The notes: a model not told the origin generated them from the sequence alone. Shown: positions 1 to 13,563, counted from the stretch's first letter. The stretch: 64,000 bases of DNA from Cyanophora paradoxa (GCA_004431415.1 QPMI01000408.1:310001-374000), one strand, 5' to 3'. Numbers and translations: made by a program.

Positions 1-1011
1 AACGTTTACGCTCGCGTCGATGCAGCGTACCAGGCCAGGGGCTGGGCTTACAACACGGTGAATTGAAAGACCCATGGCCATCTATAGCTTCGATGTCCGA
101 TGATCGATGCGTTGAAGTTTTCTTGACCGGGCCCCGGGCGCGGGCGCGGCGCGCAGGGCAATATCGCCCAGTGCAGCGGCACCTGCTACGGAGCCAAGTC
201 GACCAACGACTGCTACGTGCGCCGCGTGCTCCTAGAGCTCTATGTTGATTCGAGATCTCGATCTAGACCTGCAGTCGTCTAGCTAGAACTGATGTTTATA
301 CGTACTTATACGCAATATGCGCGCAGACCTGCGCGCAAGTCAAGACAGGTGCGAACACGATCGGAATTTGAAAATCGGATCACGATCATGTCGTTGGCGT
401 TTACGCTCGCGTCGATGCAGCGTACCAGAACAAGGGATGGGCTTATAACGCGGTGAGTTAAAGAACCATGGCCATCGATTGCTGCGCCAGCTCTAGCTAG
501 CCGTGTAGTGTATAACTTAGTAAAAATGGAAGTACCACAAAAACATGGATACTATATATGATATATAGAATCTGACGTCGACCCATATAATGTTTCCATC
601 ACGGTCATGACGTATATAACACGACGCGTGCGCAGGGGACCTTCCGTCAGTGCCCCGAGGTTGGCGGCGCCGCCGGCGCTAAGCTGCATGAGCTTGGATG
701 ATCGTGATCACGAGCGCGCGCGTGCGCGTGCGCAGTACAACGGCCCCGCGCAGCTGGACGAAGAGATCCAGGATGTGTCGGAGATTGATGTGCGTGCACT
801 CAAAATAATCGCAATGCGCTATCCGCCCTTCGAATATGCTCTTTGATGTACATAAGAATGGCCCGGCCTGACGTACGCGTTGTAGTCTTTTACTTAACTG
901 GACCGTCCGCAGGAGGACTATCTGGATGCGGAGATGGACGCCGCGGACGACGCGCTCGAGTTCGTCGCGGATGCCGCCACCGCCGAGGCCTTCGCCGACT
1001 TCTCCGAGTGA
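1..1011 (+). CDS. Partial multi-exon gene, unknown function, acidic C-terminus
   Basis: The gene enters from the left edge. I read exons at about 1-57 (NVYARVDAAYQARGWAYNT), 157-250 (a Cys-rich stretch with CSGTCYGAKS), 394-453 (GVYARVDAAYQNKGWAYNA, clearly a diverged copy of the first exon), about 736-789 (YNGPAQLDEEIQDVSEID) and 913-1011 (EDYLDAEMDAADDALEF..., stop TGA at 1009-1011). Donors are GTGAAT, GTGAGT and GTGCGT and acceptors end GCAG. The last two exons resemble the last two exons of the gene ending at 22,131 in length, acidity and Ala content, so the two are probably paralogues. The conserved cysteines suggest an extracellular product. I do not recognise the family; exon joins are inferred from frame only. 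Confidence 0.5.
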
Positions 1012-2017
1012 AAGATATACACCGTGATCAATATCGCGATGCACGAGTCAATGATCGATATCACGTACGACGTCGACGTCCGCTAGCGGCTGCCGCAGTG
1101 CGGTCGACTCGGCGACGCGACTCGACGATTCGAAAATCGATCGCCATTTCGAATTCATGCAGGTTTAGATATCGATGTACCGCGGCCGAATACTTATGCA
1201 TCATGGCATTCGAAATTCTGGTCGCTCTGGCTGGACTATATACATAAACCAGGGGGGGGGGAGGGGGGGGGGGGGCCTTATTGAGAGACCAACGCGTGTT
1301 TGGTTTTCAAAAAACAATTTTTGGAATAATGATTGTGGTGGAAATGTACAATCGTGAGATATCTATCTCGGCGCGGGGGTTGGAGGTATGTACAATTGCA
1401 ATCTACCTTGAAAGATATTAATGTTTCCAACGCTACAGCTAAAGTTCAACGTTGACTTTGATGGGACTCATGGGAGCCGCGGTCTGTACTGGGGGGGCGC
1501 TAGCTATTAAGTTTGTTGGCTGTACATGTCTCTGAACACCTGACGTCGAATCGCGATCTAGTCTTCCGGGGCTTGTACTTGCCGTTGGCTGCCGCAGCAA
1601 ACTAGGTATGAGCTCATATTCTGGAAATGATGCAGGCTCGTAAATCGAGACGAAGACATGCTGCTGCGCGTGTGGCATGGCCGGACACGGCTCATGCGCT
1701 TCCTGGCCGTGCGTATGCATGTGGGCTCCCATCGACGCGTACGATGGCGTCAACGCTGCAGCTGCTTCAAGCGCCTTGGATCTTCTACGTCGAGAAGCTC
1801 TCGAACGTATTCTGGGTAAAGCTTGAGGTCAGGCGAAGCTTTCGTAACGTTCATATCGTTTTCATGAAGAAGCTTTAAAAAAGTCATGATCAGGCGACGC
1901 ACTTGCAAGCGACGATTCCTGACACCACAATCCCCAAGACAACCGCTCCAACCGCTGGAATCGATTTTGTGAGTAGAAATTTGGAAAGACGCAATCTAGA
2001 TCTAGAGTTTTAAGTAG
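1012..2017. other. Intergenic DNA with a G-run
   Basis: I see no convincing coding exon here. It holds a broken run of G at about 1,250-1,275 and ordinary palindromic words. It separates two genes that converge on it, so it should contain both 3' ends. Confidence 0.5.
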
Positions 2018-5000
2018 CTATATATAGAACATTCTTTGCGCGCCCATCGCGATTGGAAAGCTTGAGCTCGAGCCGCCATAAGAGCTTGAAGAGGATGTGC
2101 TGCGGCTTGTTCCCTGTCCCGCCGCCGCATACATCCCGGCGCTGCCTTCGCTGACAACGCTGACGGGTATCGTGCGCGTCGCGGAAAGGTACGAGCTATC
2201 TTCAGCCCGGATGATGAGCTGCGTGCTTCCCTCCAATGAATTCGAAGTCGGACCTGATCATGAGCGCGTTCGATAAATGAAATAGGAACGAATATGAACA
2301 TTTTCCCTTGCCTTGCAGTGTGAATCGATAGCTCGTCGAAGAACTTGAAGCTGTGTGACGCCTTCTTGCTGATATCGATGAAAGAAACTGTGCATTAAAC
2401 CCGAGCACGGTATGAAGCACCACGCTTCACTGCGCTCACCTGACATTGACACAGTGAAGCTCGGATTAGAAGAAATGACCACTGGAGGTGCCACAGTACA
2501 ACCTTCGTTCTGGGATTGCACCTGTTTTATTTTGCATTCAATCGGTAAAACGAAAAAGACGTCAACGCGATAAAGCGCAATTGAGAGTACTTCGACAATT
2601 GCGCACGGTAACGGCAACAGTCGGGAGCGGATTGCCCCTGACAACCTGAATGGCTGTGGTGCTAAGCGACACCGCTGGAGCTGATCAGATGATTTAATTT
2701 AGAAGTCGCAATGTCAGCTGCAGGTTTTCAGGGATTGGGCAAAAATTAGAGTCGGACCTCGTACGATAAGCGAGCTTCCGGCCACCCACGAACGCTCAAT
2801 CAGCGTCTCCGAATCACTTCTCCATGCTTCCCAAAATGTGATTCCAAGTCGGGAAAACTTGTGCCTTCCGAACTGAATCTTCAGGTCGGGCGCCGACGAT
2901 AATGAAGCCGAAACATCGAGGTCTCCCGCGGAATTTGTTAATCCCTGCATGCCCGACCAGCATTATCAATCTAGATCTGGTATATCTGGCAGACAGTTGC
3001 ACCGAAGTCTCACTTACTCTGGCATTGACTTTATAGTTAATAGCGGCAGTCGGGCCCGCATAGAACAGTCCAAATACGTCAATGTTAAAGTCAAACCCGA
3101 GGCCGACGATAGCTGATGCACCTGTTCGATATCGCGATCGGATTTTAACATTCTCGCGTGCGCCGATGACATATGCATGCATTAAAAGCGCACTCGACAA
3201 CTGATCAATAGTAAACTTTAGCGGGCGACCTGAGATCCTCGGTGAGAAGGCGCGGATGCGTTTCCAGCCGCCGTTACTGTAATCTTTGGGATTATAGTAA
3301 GCGATACCGATCTCCGCATCTTCGATCTGAAATGAAGGATTCAAGTAATCAAAAATAATGCTAATCAGATTGATGAAATATTGTAAAATTGGAAACGGGG
3401 TAGGGCCCCCGTTTTCGGTAACTTACGAAATGACGGTCCTGCTCATCTCCCGATCCAGCTCCGAGCTCTTGACCGAGTGCTAGTGCATGCATGAGAGCCC
3501 GGAATTCGTTGTCAGAACCCGGAAAGAGCGGAATGCTGCGCGGAAAAAAGGACCGGATCCTTTTCTGGACTATCCCTTGCAGCGCCTGATCCTGTGGTCG
3601 TATAGGGGCCGGACCAAGTGCATAAGAAAGCTCTTGCGATGCTCAGCAAAGCTTGTCATACATGCAAATGCTCGGGAAGCAGCGCGTGGCGCGCTAGGCC
3701 GCATCAAGTACCTGTTGTACCGAATGCGGAAAAAAAGCGCTCCTGAGAGTTTGTGGCGATTGCTGGGTACAAGCGCACGATTTAGCCGTCAAGCTAGCCG
3801 AGCAGGCTCGATAGCTGGCCAGCGTAGCTCAGCGGCTAGCTAGCCGACAGCCGCGCTAGCTGGCCAGCAAAGCTAGCTATAGCTGAGGTCGGGCTAGCGG
3901 CTTGCTGGACTTGGCCATGGCGCGCGTGCACGTGCACGTGGCGTCGCCGCGCCAGCGCCGCGGCGCGCTAGCGCTAGCCTCAGGGCCTAGGCCTGCATGC
4001 AGCTGCGCATGCAGTGCGCATGCAGGCGCGGCGGCAGGCGCGGGCCGGCGCCCGGGCGCGGCGCGCCCCTCGGCGCCGGCGCCCTCGCTTTCGAATTCCC
4101 TACTAGCCTAGTAGGCTACCCCGTTTCCAACCGGCGGCCGGCCCATGGCCAGTCAGAGCCCGAGCAGAGGCCGCCGCGTGCTAGTATTGTACGATACTTT
4201 GCATACCTGGACACCAGCGCCCACCAGCGCCTGGCCTTTAAGATCGCTTTGCATCTCCGCGCGCAGCACGGGTGTAATTGATCCCGAAATAGGAACCAGA
4301 ACACTCAGGATAGATATTTTCTCGCTCGAGCGCTTCCTCGCATCTGTCAGGCGGTATTCGTTTTTGAAGTTCGGCTTGTCGAATCGCATGTCGAAATCGA
4401 AGTTCATGCCCAGCGTTCCACCAAGCGCTAGCTTCATATACTGAACTCGAGGACTCCAGCTGAAGGCCTCAACATCGAGTTCGAAAATGATGCGTGATGA
4501 AAGCTTAAAGTAGCATCCAACACAATCGATGTTTATGCCGTTTTCCTTCATCACAGGGTATGTCCCCTGCAGAGCTGCTCCTGTGGCTGAGTCGTAGTTC
4601 CAGCCCCAGCCTGTCAAGGGAATGTCCGTCTCCAGTTTCAAATTTCGTCTGTTCATCCTTCAGCAAAGAATAAACAGGTTTGATATGAAGGCAAAGAAAA
4701 AAGAAACGAATGAGAACGCTGGAACCTTTCTGTCCCGTTTTGAGATCGATGAGGTTGAGTATCGCTCATTTCTCCGGGGAATCCAGATCTAGAGCTAGCT
4801 CGGGCGTTAATTTCTTCCGAGTACAGACGCACCGAAAGGTTCGAAAAGCACGTCTGCATGCGCATCCGAAAGGTTCGAAAAGGTTCTGGTGAGAAGGATG
4901 TATACGCATCCGGATCCCATGAGAACGATGAATCGGTCCGCGCGCACCAAAGGCGAGAGAATTTGGGCATTTGTTGTCACAGAGATGAGATTCTGTACGA

Positions 5001-5669
5001 CATCGAAGCGGCGATCGATCACTTGGAACACGAAAGGCTGATCCTTTCCGTCGATCTCGCAGCCCCACTCGTCACCGCCAGCAATGAAAAGGCCTGTACT
5101 TGCTGTTGAGCGAGATGCAAGTTGAAGCTGCTGGTCCCAATCTCTCCACACGTCGTCAAGGCACTGGGCTGCAACAGTTACGAAGATTGCGGCACCGTCC
5201 TCCGAACAGTTTATTCCGGTAATCCGTTCGTCCAGGTCGAGAAGCAAAACTCCAGGCAGGAGCTGGGCCTGCGGGTTCGAACTTCAGCAAGCGTTTTTGA
5301 CGAGTGATCATGAACTTTTGGCTCCGAGGCTCACTGAATACTTCAGAGAAGTTGATTCTCCAATCTCGTTGCTTCCGGCGTAGTCGTTGATGAAGCGCGC
5401 GTCTGGACCCCAACGCTGCCCGGACTTGAGCGCGCATCTAGCTCCGGATCTGATCGTTTCGGCGGCTGCGGCGTCATCTAGTTCTGTCGAGCGGAGGTCT
5501 AGAGCGCTGGATCCGGGCTGCTGGCTGCTGCCACCACTTGATGCCCAGCCAGCATCCGCGCTGTGGAAGCGACCCAATCTGCTGGCAAAGTTCGGACGCG
5601 GGCCGGTACCGGTAGATCCAGAGCTTGAGGTTAACGTTGATGCCGTGATTGGGCTTGTCAGCATTGCAA
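2018..5669 (-). CDS. Multi-exon, probably secreted protein with beta-rich domains
   Basis: Several exons read as one protein on the minus strand. The most N-terminal exon (about 5,669-5,325; start uncertain) ends SLKYS before a GTGAGC donor. The next (about 5,270-4,890) carries LLLDLDERITGINCSEDG and FIAGGDEWGCEIDGKD. Others lie at 4,656-4,190 (LTGWGWNYDSATGAA, CVGCYFKLSSRIIFELDV), 3,533-3,430, 3,330-3,030 (IEDAEIGIAYYNPKDY), 2,944-2,765 (DLKIQFGRHKFSRLGITFW), about 2,640-2,450 and 2,255-2,018. The C-terminus is Ser-rich and ends MGAQRMFYI. The paired cysteines, repeated beta-strand-like pattern and order of segments remind me of large fungal-type secreted proteins with DUF7029/DUF7223 domains; that is memory, not a search. 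At one junction (4,190 to 3,533) the reading phase does not match, so an exon is probably missing from my model. Any signal peptide must lie upstream of 5,669 and was not found. Confidence 0.5.
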
Positions 5670-6242
5670 TTATGCATACGCATACGTATACGTATACGTA
5701 TGCGTATGTGTATACGTGATGTACATGTTGCAAGCTTGAGGAACGTGCGCTACGCGTACGTATACGTATACGCCTGCAGCTGCGCAAGCAAGCACGTTTG
5801 CGAGAAGCCCCTAGAGCTATAGCTGGCAGCTCATGCATGTGCAAATGCGAATGTGCGCGTACGCATGCGCATATTTGGCAGATCATAAAGCAGAATTCGA
5901 AGGTGGACGTCGACACGGCTCGTACACATGTAGCTATACTCGACCAGCTAGCTATTTAGGCTAATATAGCCCGAGCCGTCGCATGTACAACACTGCCGCG
6001 ATCGCACGGGGGCAGCCTCTAGATTTGTACTGATCTGCAGCTGTACCGTAGTACTGAGATCTGTACTATAGCTAGCCGCTGAGCGCCGATATATATCGAT
6101 GATATCGATCCGGGTCCAGGTGCAGACTCCCGTATACAATATCAGTACCGCGTGCACGTGCACGTGTACTCGAGCTCTTGAGGCCCAAGTTGAGGGTCAC
6201 TGAGTCACGAGTCACGACTCACGATCACGATCGGATTCACTG
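5670..6242. other. Intergenic DNA with TA/CG alternating tracts
   Basis: No gene seen. At 5,680-5,716 and 5,755-5,773 the sequence alternates CGTATACGTATACG, an alternating purine-pyrimidine tract that could adopt unusual structures. The rest is built of short palindromes and repeats of GAGTCAC near 6,196-6,220. Confidence 0.5.
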
Positions 6243-6565
6243 AGGCCGAAAACCGGATACCGGCCGATTCGGTGGTTATCCAAGTCTCTTTCCGAACTCG
6301 GGACTTGAGTGTTCGGGTCTTTGCCGGGTCCTAGCATGGAATGTGGAGACTTGGAATCGAGCTCGATTCCACGAACAGTCACCAAGGCGATGAGCTCAAA
6401 ATTTTGACGCGGTTACTATGGCAACCGCGTCAGGGGCCCAACGACCGAAGCGACCAAGTGCCAAAAAAATGATGTCATGGCCCCTTCGGTCGTTAAAAAG
6501 TACCAGCTCTTTTGCATTGAGGGACTTGAGAAAGTACCGTCTCTAGCGTATCCGGTTTTCGGCCT
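6243..6565. mobile_element. Possible MITE-like element with 18-bp inverted ends
   Basis: AGGCCGAAAACCGGATAC at 6,243-6,260 is repeated as its exact reverse complement at 6,548-6,565. Inside there are further inverted pairs: CGACCGAAG near 6,440 against CTTCGGTCG near 6,485, and a 10-bp stem TGACGCGGTT/AACCGCGTCA at 6,405-6,432. There is no ORF. GAGTCACGACT occurs outside both ends but not directly next to them, so I cannot call a target-site duplication. The size (323 bp), inverted ends and lack of coding fit a non-autonomous DNA transposon. Confidence 0.4.
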
Positions 6566-7113
6566 GAGTCACGACTCTTGAGGGTCCTGCCGCGACTCGT
6601 GCGGCGGCGCACTGCGCCGCCGGGCCGTGAGCCCGTGACTGCCCGGCGGTGCCCGCCGGGCCCGGCCCCCCGCCGCGGCCCGCCGGGCCGGCGCAGGGCT
6701 CGGGCGGCCGGCCGGGCGGCCCGGCGGCCCGCGGCGCCGGCGGGCCCCACTGGCCCAACTTGCCAAGTTGGCAATTGCAATTTTGCAACGTCCCCCAAGA
6801 TCGCCGATCGGGTCTGACGGGTGACGCGAATCAGTCACACGATACGTCACATTCGGGCGTCACCTTCGAACACGCCGTCACAGTTAATTTCCGCCTATAA
6901 AGTACATTATAATTAAGATTATTATAAGAACGAAAAAGGCTCAGATAGGCTCCTGATCAGGCCTAGGTACTAGTAGGTGGTAGCGGATGATAAAAGTTCA
7001 TAAAACCCACCAATTGCAACTTTAAATTGGAAGATCGCGATCACGCCGTGACGATCGCGATCGCCGAGTCGCGCAGATCCGGTCATTGAATCGTCGGATA
7101 TCGATGATCGCTC
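6566..7113. other. Intergenic DNA, GC-extreme block then AT-richer stretch
   Basis: Positions 6,590-6,750 are almost pure G and C (repeats of CCCGGC/GCCGGG), giving long but meaningless open frames on both strands. After 6,780 the sequence becomes AT-richer. No gene seen. Confidence 0.5.
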
Positions 7114-7291
7114 AGAGTTGATTACTCCAGCAACGCGTGAGAGTAATCTGTTTTCTTTGAGCGAGGGACGGCAGAGCGCGAACGGCCAACCTCGAACCTC
7201 GCCCTTCGGCCCGCCGTACCCCCCGGGGGCTCGCCCCGGGCCCCTCGCAGTTGCCGCTACCCCGCGGGAGCGACAGCTTCGTCTTAGCCGG
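7114..7291. repeat. Interspersed repeat, B half
   Basis: This 178-bp stretch starting AGAGTTGATTACTCC is nearly identical to 13,389-13,563. The two differ mainly in the length of C and G runs in the middle. It abuts unrelated DNA at both ends, so the B half can travel without the A half. I see no coding function. Confidence 0.8.
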
Positions 7292-10200
7292 GCATTGCCA
7301 GCATCAGCAGTGCACCGAACGATACTAGATCACTGACTCGACCGTTCGCAGGTCGTCGAAGCGCGCCGACTCGCCGCCAACGCGGACGCAGGTCGCGCCT
7401 CGATCGGCAACACGCGACCTGCCTCCTCCTGGCACGAGCGGCACCCTTACTAATCATCCTCGCGCATGGCCTCATCAGGCCGCGAGCACCCGAGATCATC
7501 ATCGTCACGCCTCATCAACCGCCGGCGCCTCACGACGGCGGCCGAAGATCATCGTTGTTCGACGAAGATCCAGATCATCGATAACGACGCAGATCATCCA
7601 CGGTCGCACGCGACCGCCGCACGCGGCACCCCCAGCATCCAGCTCGCCGCAGGCACACGCGCACGCGCACACGCGCACACGAGCGACTCACGTTCGCCTA
7701 CTTTACGACAGATTCATCGATTCGGCAGGCCGAACTGCCGCTACCGCGGCTGGAGGCTCGAAGCGATTCCTCTTGATCGAAGTTCAGCGCTACGGCGGCA
7801 CACCATCAAGATTTTCGATCCCTTTCGATCGAATCGACCACGGTCGTTCACATTCCAGGACTGGAGGCCCCGGGCCCGTTCAGCGCCGCCTCGGGTCCGC
7901 TCAACGTACTACGGTACCACGCGCGTCCGGCCGTGTCCGCATGCACACGCCCGACCATATGCATGGCCACGAGCGCGGCAAGCGACTCCGTGGCGCACGA
8001 CCTATGGCGCACGGCGTACTGATTCCACCCACGCCTCAGAGTCCGCCAGACTTTGAAGTTCGCCTGAGTTCCTTCTGGATCCGGCCCGGACCGGCCGGTG
8101 CTCAGGACCTCCAACGACCACGTGATTCAGGCGCCGCCCGGGGCCCCGCGCCGCGTCCCGGCCTTTATTATCATCCGCTACTGGCCGCTAGCGCTGGGCC
8201 TCCGTAGCTCTTGTAGCGCCGGCGACGGCGCCCGGCGCTCGCGTTCTCTTCTCCGATCGAATTTCCTTATCATCAGTGTCTCTTTTCGGAGCGCTCCCTC
8301 AAGCCCTCTCTAGCCCCTTCGAGCTCTTTCTTTCTCTCTCGGCGCCAACAGCGCACGTGGACCGGCCAGTCTTCTTTTTCTTTTCTTCGCTTCCACCTCC
8401 GGTGGTCGGCGTCATGCGTTTCCATGTTGTTAGTGCCCGGTCTTGGACCGCATTGCAATTGCAAGCAGAAGTCATGACGCACGCGCGGCGGCCAACACAG
8501 ACTAGCATGGATTCTATATTTTCAGATCCGGAAGCTGAAGCTTAAGGGCACACTTGGCCAAGGGATAACATGCTTTCTTACGTCAACGATCTTCCCAGTC
8601 TACAGCTAGCGCTGCACGCGGCCCCGGGCCCGGCCAGGCCTAGGCGACCCCCCGGCGCGCGCGCACGGCATACGCGATATCATAGTATGCATGACATATA
8701 TTGCAATTGACTCCGAACTTCGGAAGTTTATCTCGACTTGCCGCAGTGCCGCGGCGGCCTGCCAGCGCCGGCCGCGCGCGGGCCGCCGGCGCGGCGCCGG
8801 CCCCGCCCTACTAGGCTATATATATAGCTATATAGCTAGGCCTACGTTCACGGCCGCGGTATACGTATCGAACCGGTCGCATCAAGCCGCTTAATATCTT
8901 CAAGCCGCTGATCATGATCATGATCATGATCATCTGCATCATGGCATCCACGTTAACGTTAACATTGACATCACTGCAGCTGCAGCTGCGCATGCAGATT
9001 CCAATGTACTTGCAATTGCTAGCGCTAGCCCTGCAGCTGCTCGTACGCGTGTATGATCCAGATCATCGGATCCGCACGCGAGCTTGCAATTGCCATGTTG
9101 AGCTTTAATTGTCGACGTCGAGCTAGCTCCGAATTTTCGAGTTGCGAATTAAATTTGTTGCGAGTCGCAACCGGCAACATGTACAACTTAGCAACGACTA
9201 GCGCGCATTTGGCTTCCGCGCGCGCACTCGCGGCCGGCCGCGGGGCCCGGCGGCTCGAGCCTCGGAGCTCGCGACCCTCAGGGCCTCGGCGACGTCGCGC
9301 GCGCCTTCAACGCCAAATTATCATATATAGTATATGATATATACAATCACACCTGGTGACTTGCAATTCAAGTCAAATGATTGCCCTAGGCCTCACTTTG
9401 CGGAGCTCGAGCGGCCGGTGGCCGAGGCTCTACGTATACGTCTACTATAGTAGCCGGCGCCAGCGCCCCGCTCGCGATCTGCACTAGCTAGAACGCGAGC
9501 CCGCGCGGGCGCCCGCACCGATGCAATCTGTTTGACAGCCTGTGACATGTACAGGACCGGTACCGGCCTTGTTTTTTCGACGGGAGCTCGAGCCAGCGGT
9601 CCGACGGTCTTTCCTAATTATAAGTGCCGACCGGCATCGATATCGATTCATCTTCATTTTCGGCAATTAATTTTTTTTTTTTCTCTCTCGACCGGAACCG
9701 GTGCCGCGCCCGGGCGGCCCCCCGGGCCGGCTAGCGCTGGCAAATTCGGAACCGGCACCGGCCGTCGAATTCGACACGTGACACGTGCACCCGGCCGCGG
9801 GGCCCTCATCACGCTTGCGCGCTCGAACCTGAATTACGTATACATGTTCATGCTCGCCCACCTCGGCCTGCGGCTTCAGATGTAGATATGTACTCACCAC
9901 CTCGCCTCAAGCGGCCCTGCGCATGCGCAATAGTGCCGCAGTATTATGGCTAGAGCACGTTTTTAAGGCGCGCGTGAGCGCCGCGCCTTCCAGACCGGCC
10001 ATGGCCAGCTGCCGCAGTGCATGCGCAGTTTCGCCAGCACGCACAATTTGCAAAAAAGGGATGACGAAAGGGATGACGCCCGCCGAACCCCGGCATCCGC
10101 CCCTTATATAATTATCTGCTTCATTATAAGACCCACGGCCGCCGGCCGCGGCCGCGCGGCCCTCCGCCGCCTCGCGCTCCCTCGATCGCTACCGTGAGAT

Positions 10201-13056
10201 TTACGTATACGGGCCTCACCAATTGCAAGTCAAACTCCGGCGCCGGGCCCCGGGCGCAGTGCGACGCGGGGGCCGAACTCAGCGCTCGGAACGATCGCGA
10301 GCTTATAATTTGAGCGCGACTCGCATTTACTTGGCGATCAACTGATCTTGCTACGTATACGGCGTCTCTAATATTAATTGCGTACTACGGTATATACGTC
10401 GGAGCTGCGGCCTGCCCTGGGCATGCCCACCTTTTACGCAGCTTGGGCACATCATGCATGGTCATGCGCGCCTTCACGATATATTGGCTCACCCTACTCG
10501 GCGAGGCCCTGCCAGCCTGGCCATGGGGACGTGGACACGTCTCCAAACAATCTTTCAAAAAAAAAAAAACCTTCATCGGCCGGCCTGGAAAATTGCAATT
10601 GCGGCTGCGCACCCGAGCTCGAAGCAGGCAATCCGAGGCACTGCGGCATATGATCGACGTACTGCGCATATGCATATGCATGCGCATGCCGCAGGACCCC
10701 TTCGAATCTCAGATCCGGCCGGCAGCGCGCGCCGGCCCCTCGCGAATCGAACTCGCGGCCGGACCACGGCTCGGCGGGCCCTCAGCTGGGATTTAATTTG
10801 GCGCCCGCTTAATTATATATATTACAACTTCGAATTCGAACTTCTTCACCATGCCAAACTAGCATGGCATATGCATTGGCCATGCATATGGCCAGGCATA
10901 TAGGCTGCAGCGCATCGACATATACATTTATTTCTTAAGCTAAGCTCGGATTTGAGCGCTAAGCTCGGATTTGAGCGCTGCACATCATGATCATGATCAT
11001 CGGATCATGCAGCCTGCAGCTGGCAGATACATACACACGGCATATATGCATGTGCATCGCGCTGTGACGTCAACGCCTTCGATTCGTTGGCACGACGCTC
11101 ATTATTTGAACTCGCCCCTCGCGATCGTGATCGCTGAGTCACACAGCCGCTGAGCCGGCGCCCCGGCCGCGGCCACCGCCGCGCGGCCGTCGCGCCCTTA
11201 GCCTTGGCCATGCATATGGTCCCTGTAACTATACAGCCAGGCCCCCGAAGCCAGCGGCTTCCATTAATATCCGGCGCCCGACTGCCCTATAGCTATAGGC
11301 CTTCCACGTGCACAGCTTTGCAATCGATCTCCACCTCTTGCGCTTTCGAATCCCGCCTCTGGCGTTGAGCGCCGGCTCCCCGCCAGGCCGAGCACCAGAA
11401 ATCATCAATTCGAATGATCATGGGGACAGATGTGCACATGAATGCCGGCGCTAGCTGATCCGATGATCCGACGGTCCTCTTTTTATATATGCTGCCCGAC
11501 ACGCGCACGGATCCGGAGCCTTATATGACCCCGGCCCACGCGATCATCGGATATCAATCGCCTCGTATCCGGCAGTCACGTCGACGTCGTCGAGGCTGCG
11601 AGGCGGTACCTCATGATCAATCTTACTTGAAGGAACCGGCCTTCGAATTCTCGCCCTCTTGCACACCTACCAAGTCATACATACTAGTACGCTTGAGAGC
11701 GAGTCGGCATGACTATCGACTATATATCGGCTATCTTCCGAGTTCCGACGGCGCGGGCGGATATCGCGATCGATCCCTTCACGATCGTCAACTATCATCC
11801 GACGGGCGGCGCCGGCCGCGGCCATGCCACCGGCGCCGCGCGCAGCCGGAATTCTAAATCCTTATTCGCTCGCGCGATCATCGAGCATGCGCACGCCTTC
11901 ACGGCTTTTCGATCGACCGTCCGCTCCTCGCATGCGCATGCGCACCCCGGCGGGCGCCGGCCGATCGATATCACGATTGCGAGCCTTGAGAACTCATGAT
12001 CAGGGCCTCGACGTCTCGCCCCTGATTATGACGTTTTCGTGTGTGTATATGTGCTCAGCGTCTCAGCCGCGGCTCAGCGTCTGGCAAATTAATATTAACC
12101 CGGCGTCGAGCTCACGGCCCCTAGGCCTCTTCAAGGCTTTGCAAAATTGGCATACGTAACGTAACCGCTTGCGCGTGGCTGGAACGCCACTAGCTGCGAA
12201 TGCTCCGGCCCAGCGGCCTTCGCTGCGCGCGAGCGGCGCGGCCGCCAACCGCCCCAATTCGCAACCGAGAGCGCAGCGTCTGAACTTCGAATTCAGAAGG
12301 CAGCTGCAGCCGTCACGCACCTCTGCAGCAGAATTTCGAATTCGAAGGCACCGTCCGGGCGGCGGCACCAGTGCTCAGCGGCTACCGTTCGCGCTGCATC
12401 TATGTATATTTTCATCTACGCCCGGCCCCAACGTTCTGCGATCGCGAGGGCGTAAACGTATTATTTTGTGGAGCGGGCCCACCGTGGCACGTGCACCTCA
12501 CGCTCGCGATCGATATCGGGCTCGCGACTCGGCGATCGCCTATCGCGAAGGCTCGTGCTCCTCATGATTATTAGCTTCCCGAGATCAGCTGCCGCAGTGC
12601 AGAAGTACTGCGGCATGGCCGGCTCGCAATCGGGGCCGGGTCCTCCCTTAAGCTTGACACGCCGCGACACGTGCATGGCGCTCTCCACCTCGTCCTGGTG
12701 CACGCGGCGCAGCCCGAGTCCGAGGCTCGATCGCCAGCTTGGAATTCCCGAGTCCGCCTCTTCTCCGTCACGACTGTGCATGCGTGATCCACGTACTACG
12801 GTAGCCTAGTAGCCCGACGGCTTGTCGTCCGACGGTCGCCCAGGGCTCACCGTTAATGTTCACTCTGCGTACGTGGGCCCTTGAGGGCCCTCCTCTCGTC
12901 GCACTGGCAACTCTTCGCCGGGGGATCTAAGCTCGAGCTCGCGATCGGCTCTGGCTCGGATCCGCAGTGTCGGACCCCGCGGCCGGCACCCTTCGCGTTC
13001 CCTGTGCATATCGAGTCGACGAGCTGCTGCTGATGCTGGCCCGAACCCCTGCCTGG
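7292..13056. other. Gene-poor, palindrome-rich intergenic DNA
   Basis: Nearly 6 kb without an exon I can support. Open frames here lack codon bias, introns or recognisable motifs and occur on all frames at once. The DNA is dominated by self-complementary words: GATCATGATCATGATCATGA at 8,911-8,930, TGCAGCTGCAGCTGC near 8,975, TTAACGTTAACGTTAA-like runs near 8,950, many AATTGCAATT, and GC-only blocks near 8,750-8,810 and 9,700-9,800. It may contain undetected small genes. Confidence 0.5.
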
Positions 13057-13563
13057 CTTAGGGCGCTGTACCCCCCTCGAATCAGCGTACCCCTGCGGGC
13101 GCGATTCGTGTACCCGGGCAGCAATCGTGTACCCCCCCGGCACACGGGGAGCGAAGAGATATCCTCCCCAACCACGCCCTCGAGGCAATACGTGGTCTTC
13201 CTTTTCCGGCTCCAGGCCCCCTCTGGGTCGGCCCTCCTTTGGAGCCGCGCTGCTGCTGAGCCGCGGCCCAATGAGGCGCTACCCCTTTCTCTATTTATTA
13301 GCGCCTCCTTCCTTGATTGCAAGAAAGGCCGGCGGCTGCAAGGCGAGCCTTGGCCGACCGCGCGGAGCGCGGCCCGGAGATCCAAAGAAGAGTTGATTAC
13401 TCCAGCAACGCGTGAGAGTAATCTGTTTTCTTTGAGCGAGGGACGGCAGAGCGCGAACGGCCAACCTCGAACCTCGCCCTTCGGCCCGCCGTACCCCCGG
13501 GGCTCGCCCGGGCCCCTCGCAGTTGCCGCTACCCCGCGGGAGCGACAGCTTCGTCTTAGCCGG
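13057..13563. repeat. Interspersed repeat, full A+B copy
   Basis: The A half (13,057-13,389) recurs with equal length at 15,686-16,018. The B half (13,389-13,563) recurs at 7,114-7,291. The junction falls at the sequence CCAAAGAAGAGTTG. This copy therefore looks like the complete unit and the others like halves. The A half holds four clustered TACCCC motifs near its start. A frame stays open through both halves on the plus strand, but the unit has no recognisable protein motif, so I treat it as a transposable or satellite-like repeat. Confidence 0.75.

Noticed and set aside
6410-6425. GTTACTATGGCAAC, a full match to the RFX X-box consensus
   Set aside because: It is the loop end of an inverted repeat inside a probable MITE, far from any gene start; an RFX factor is not shown for this organism.
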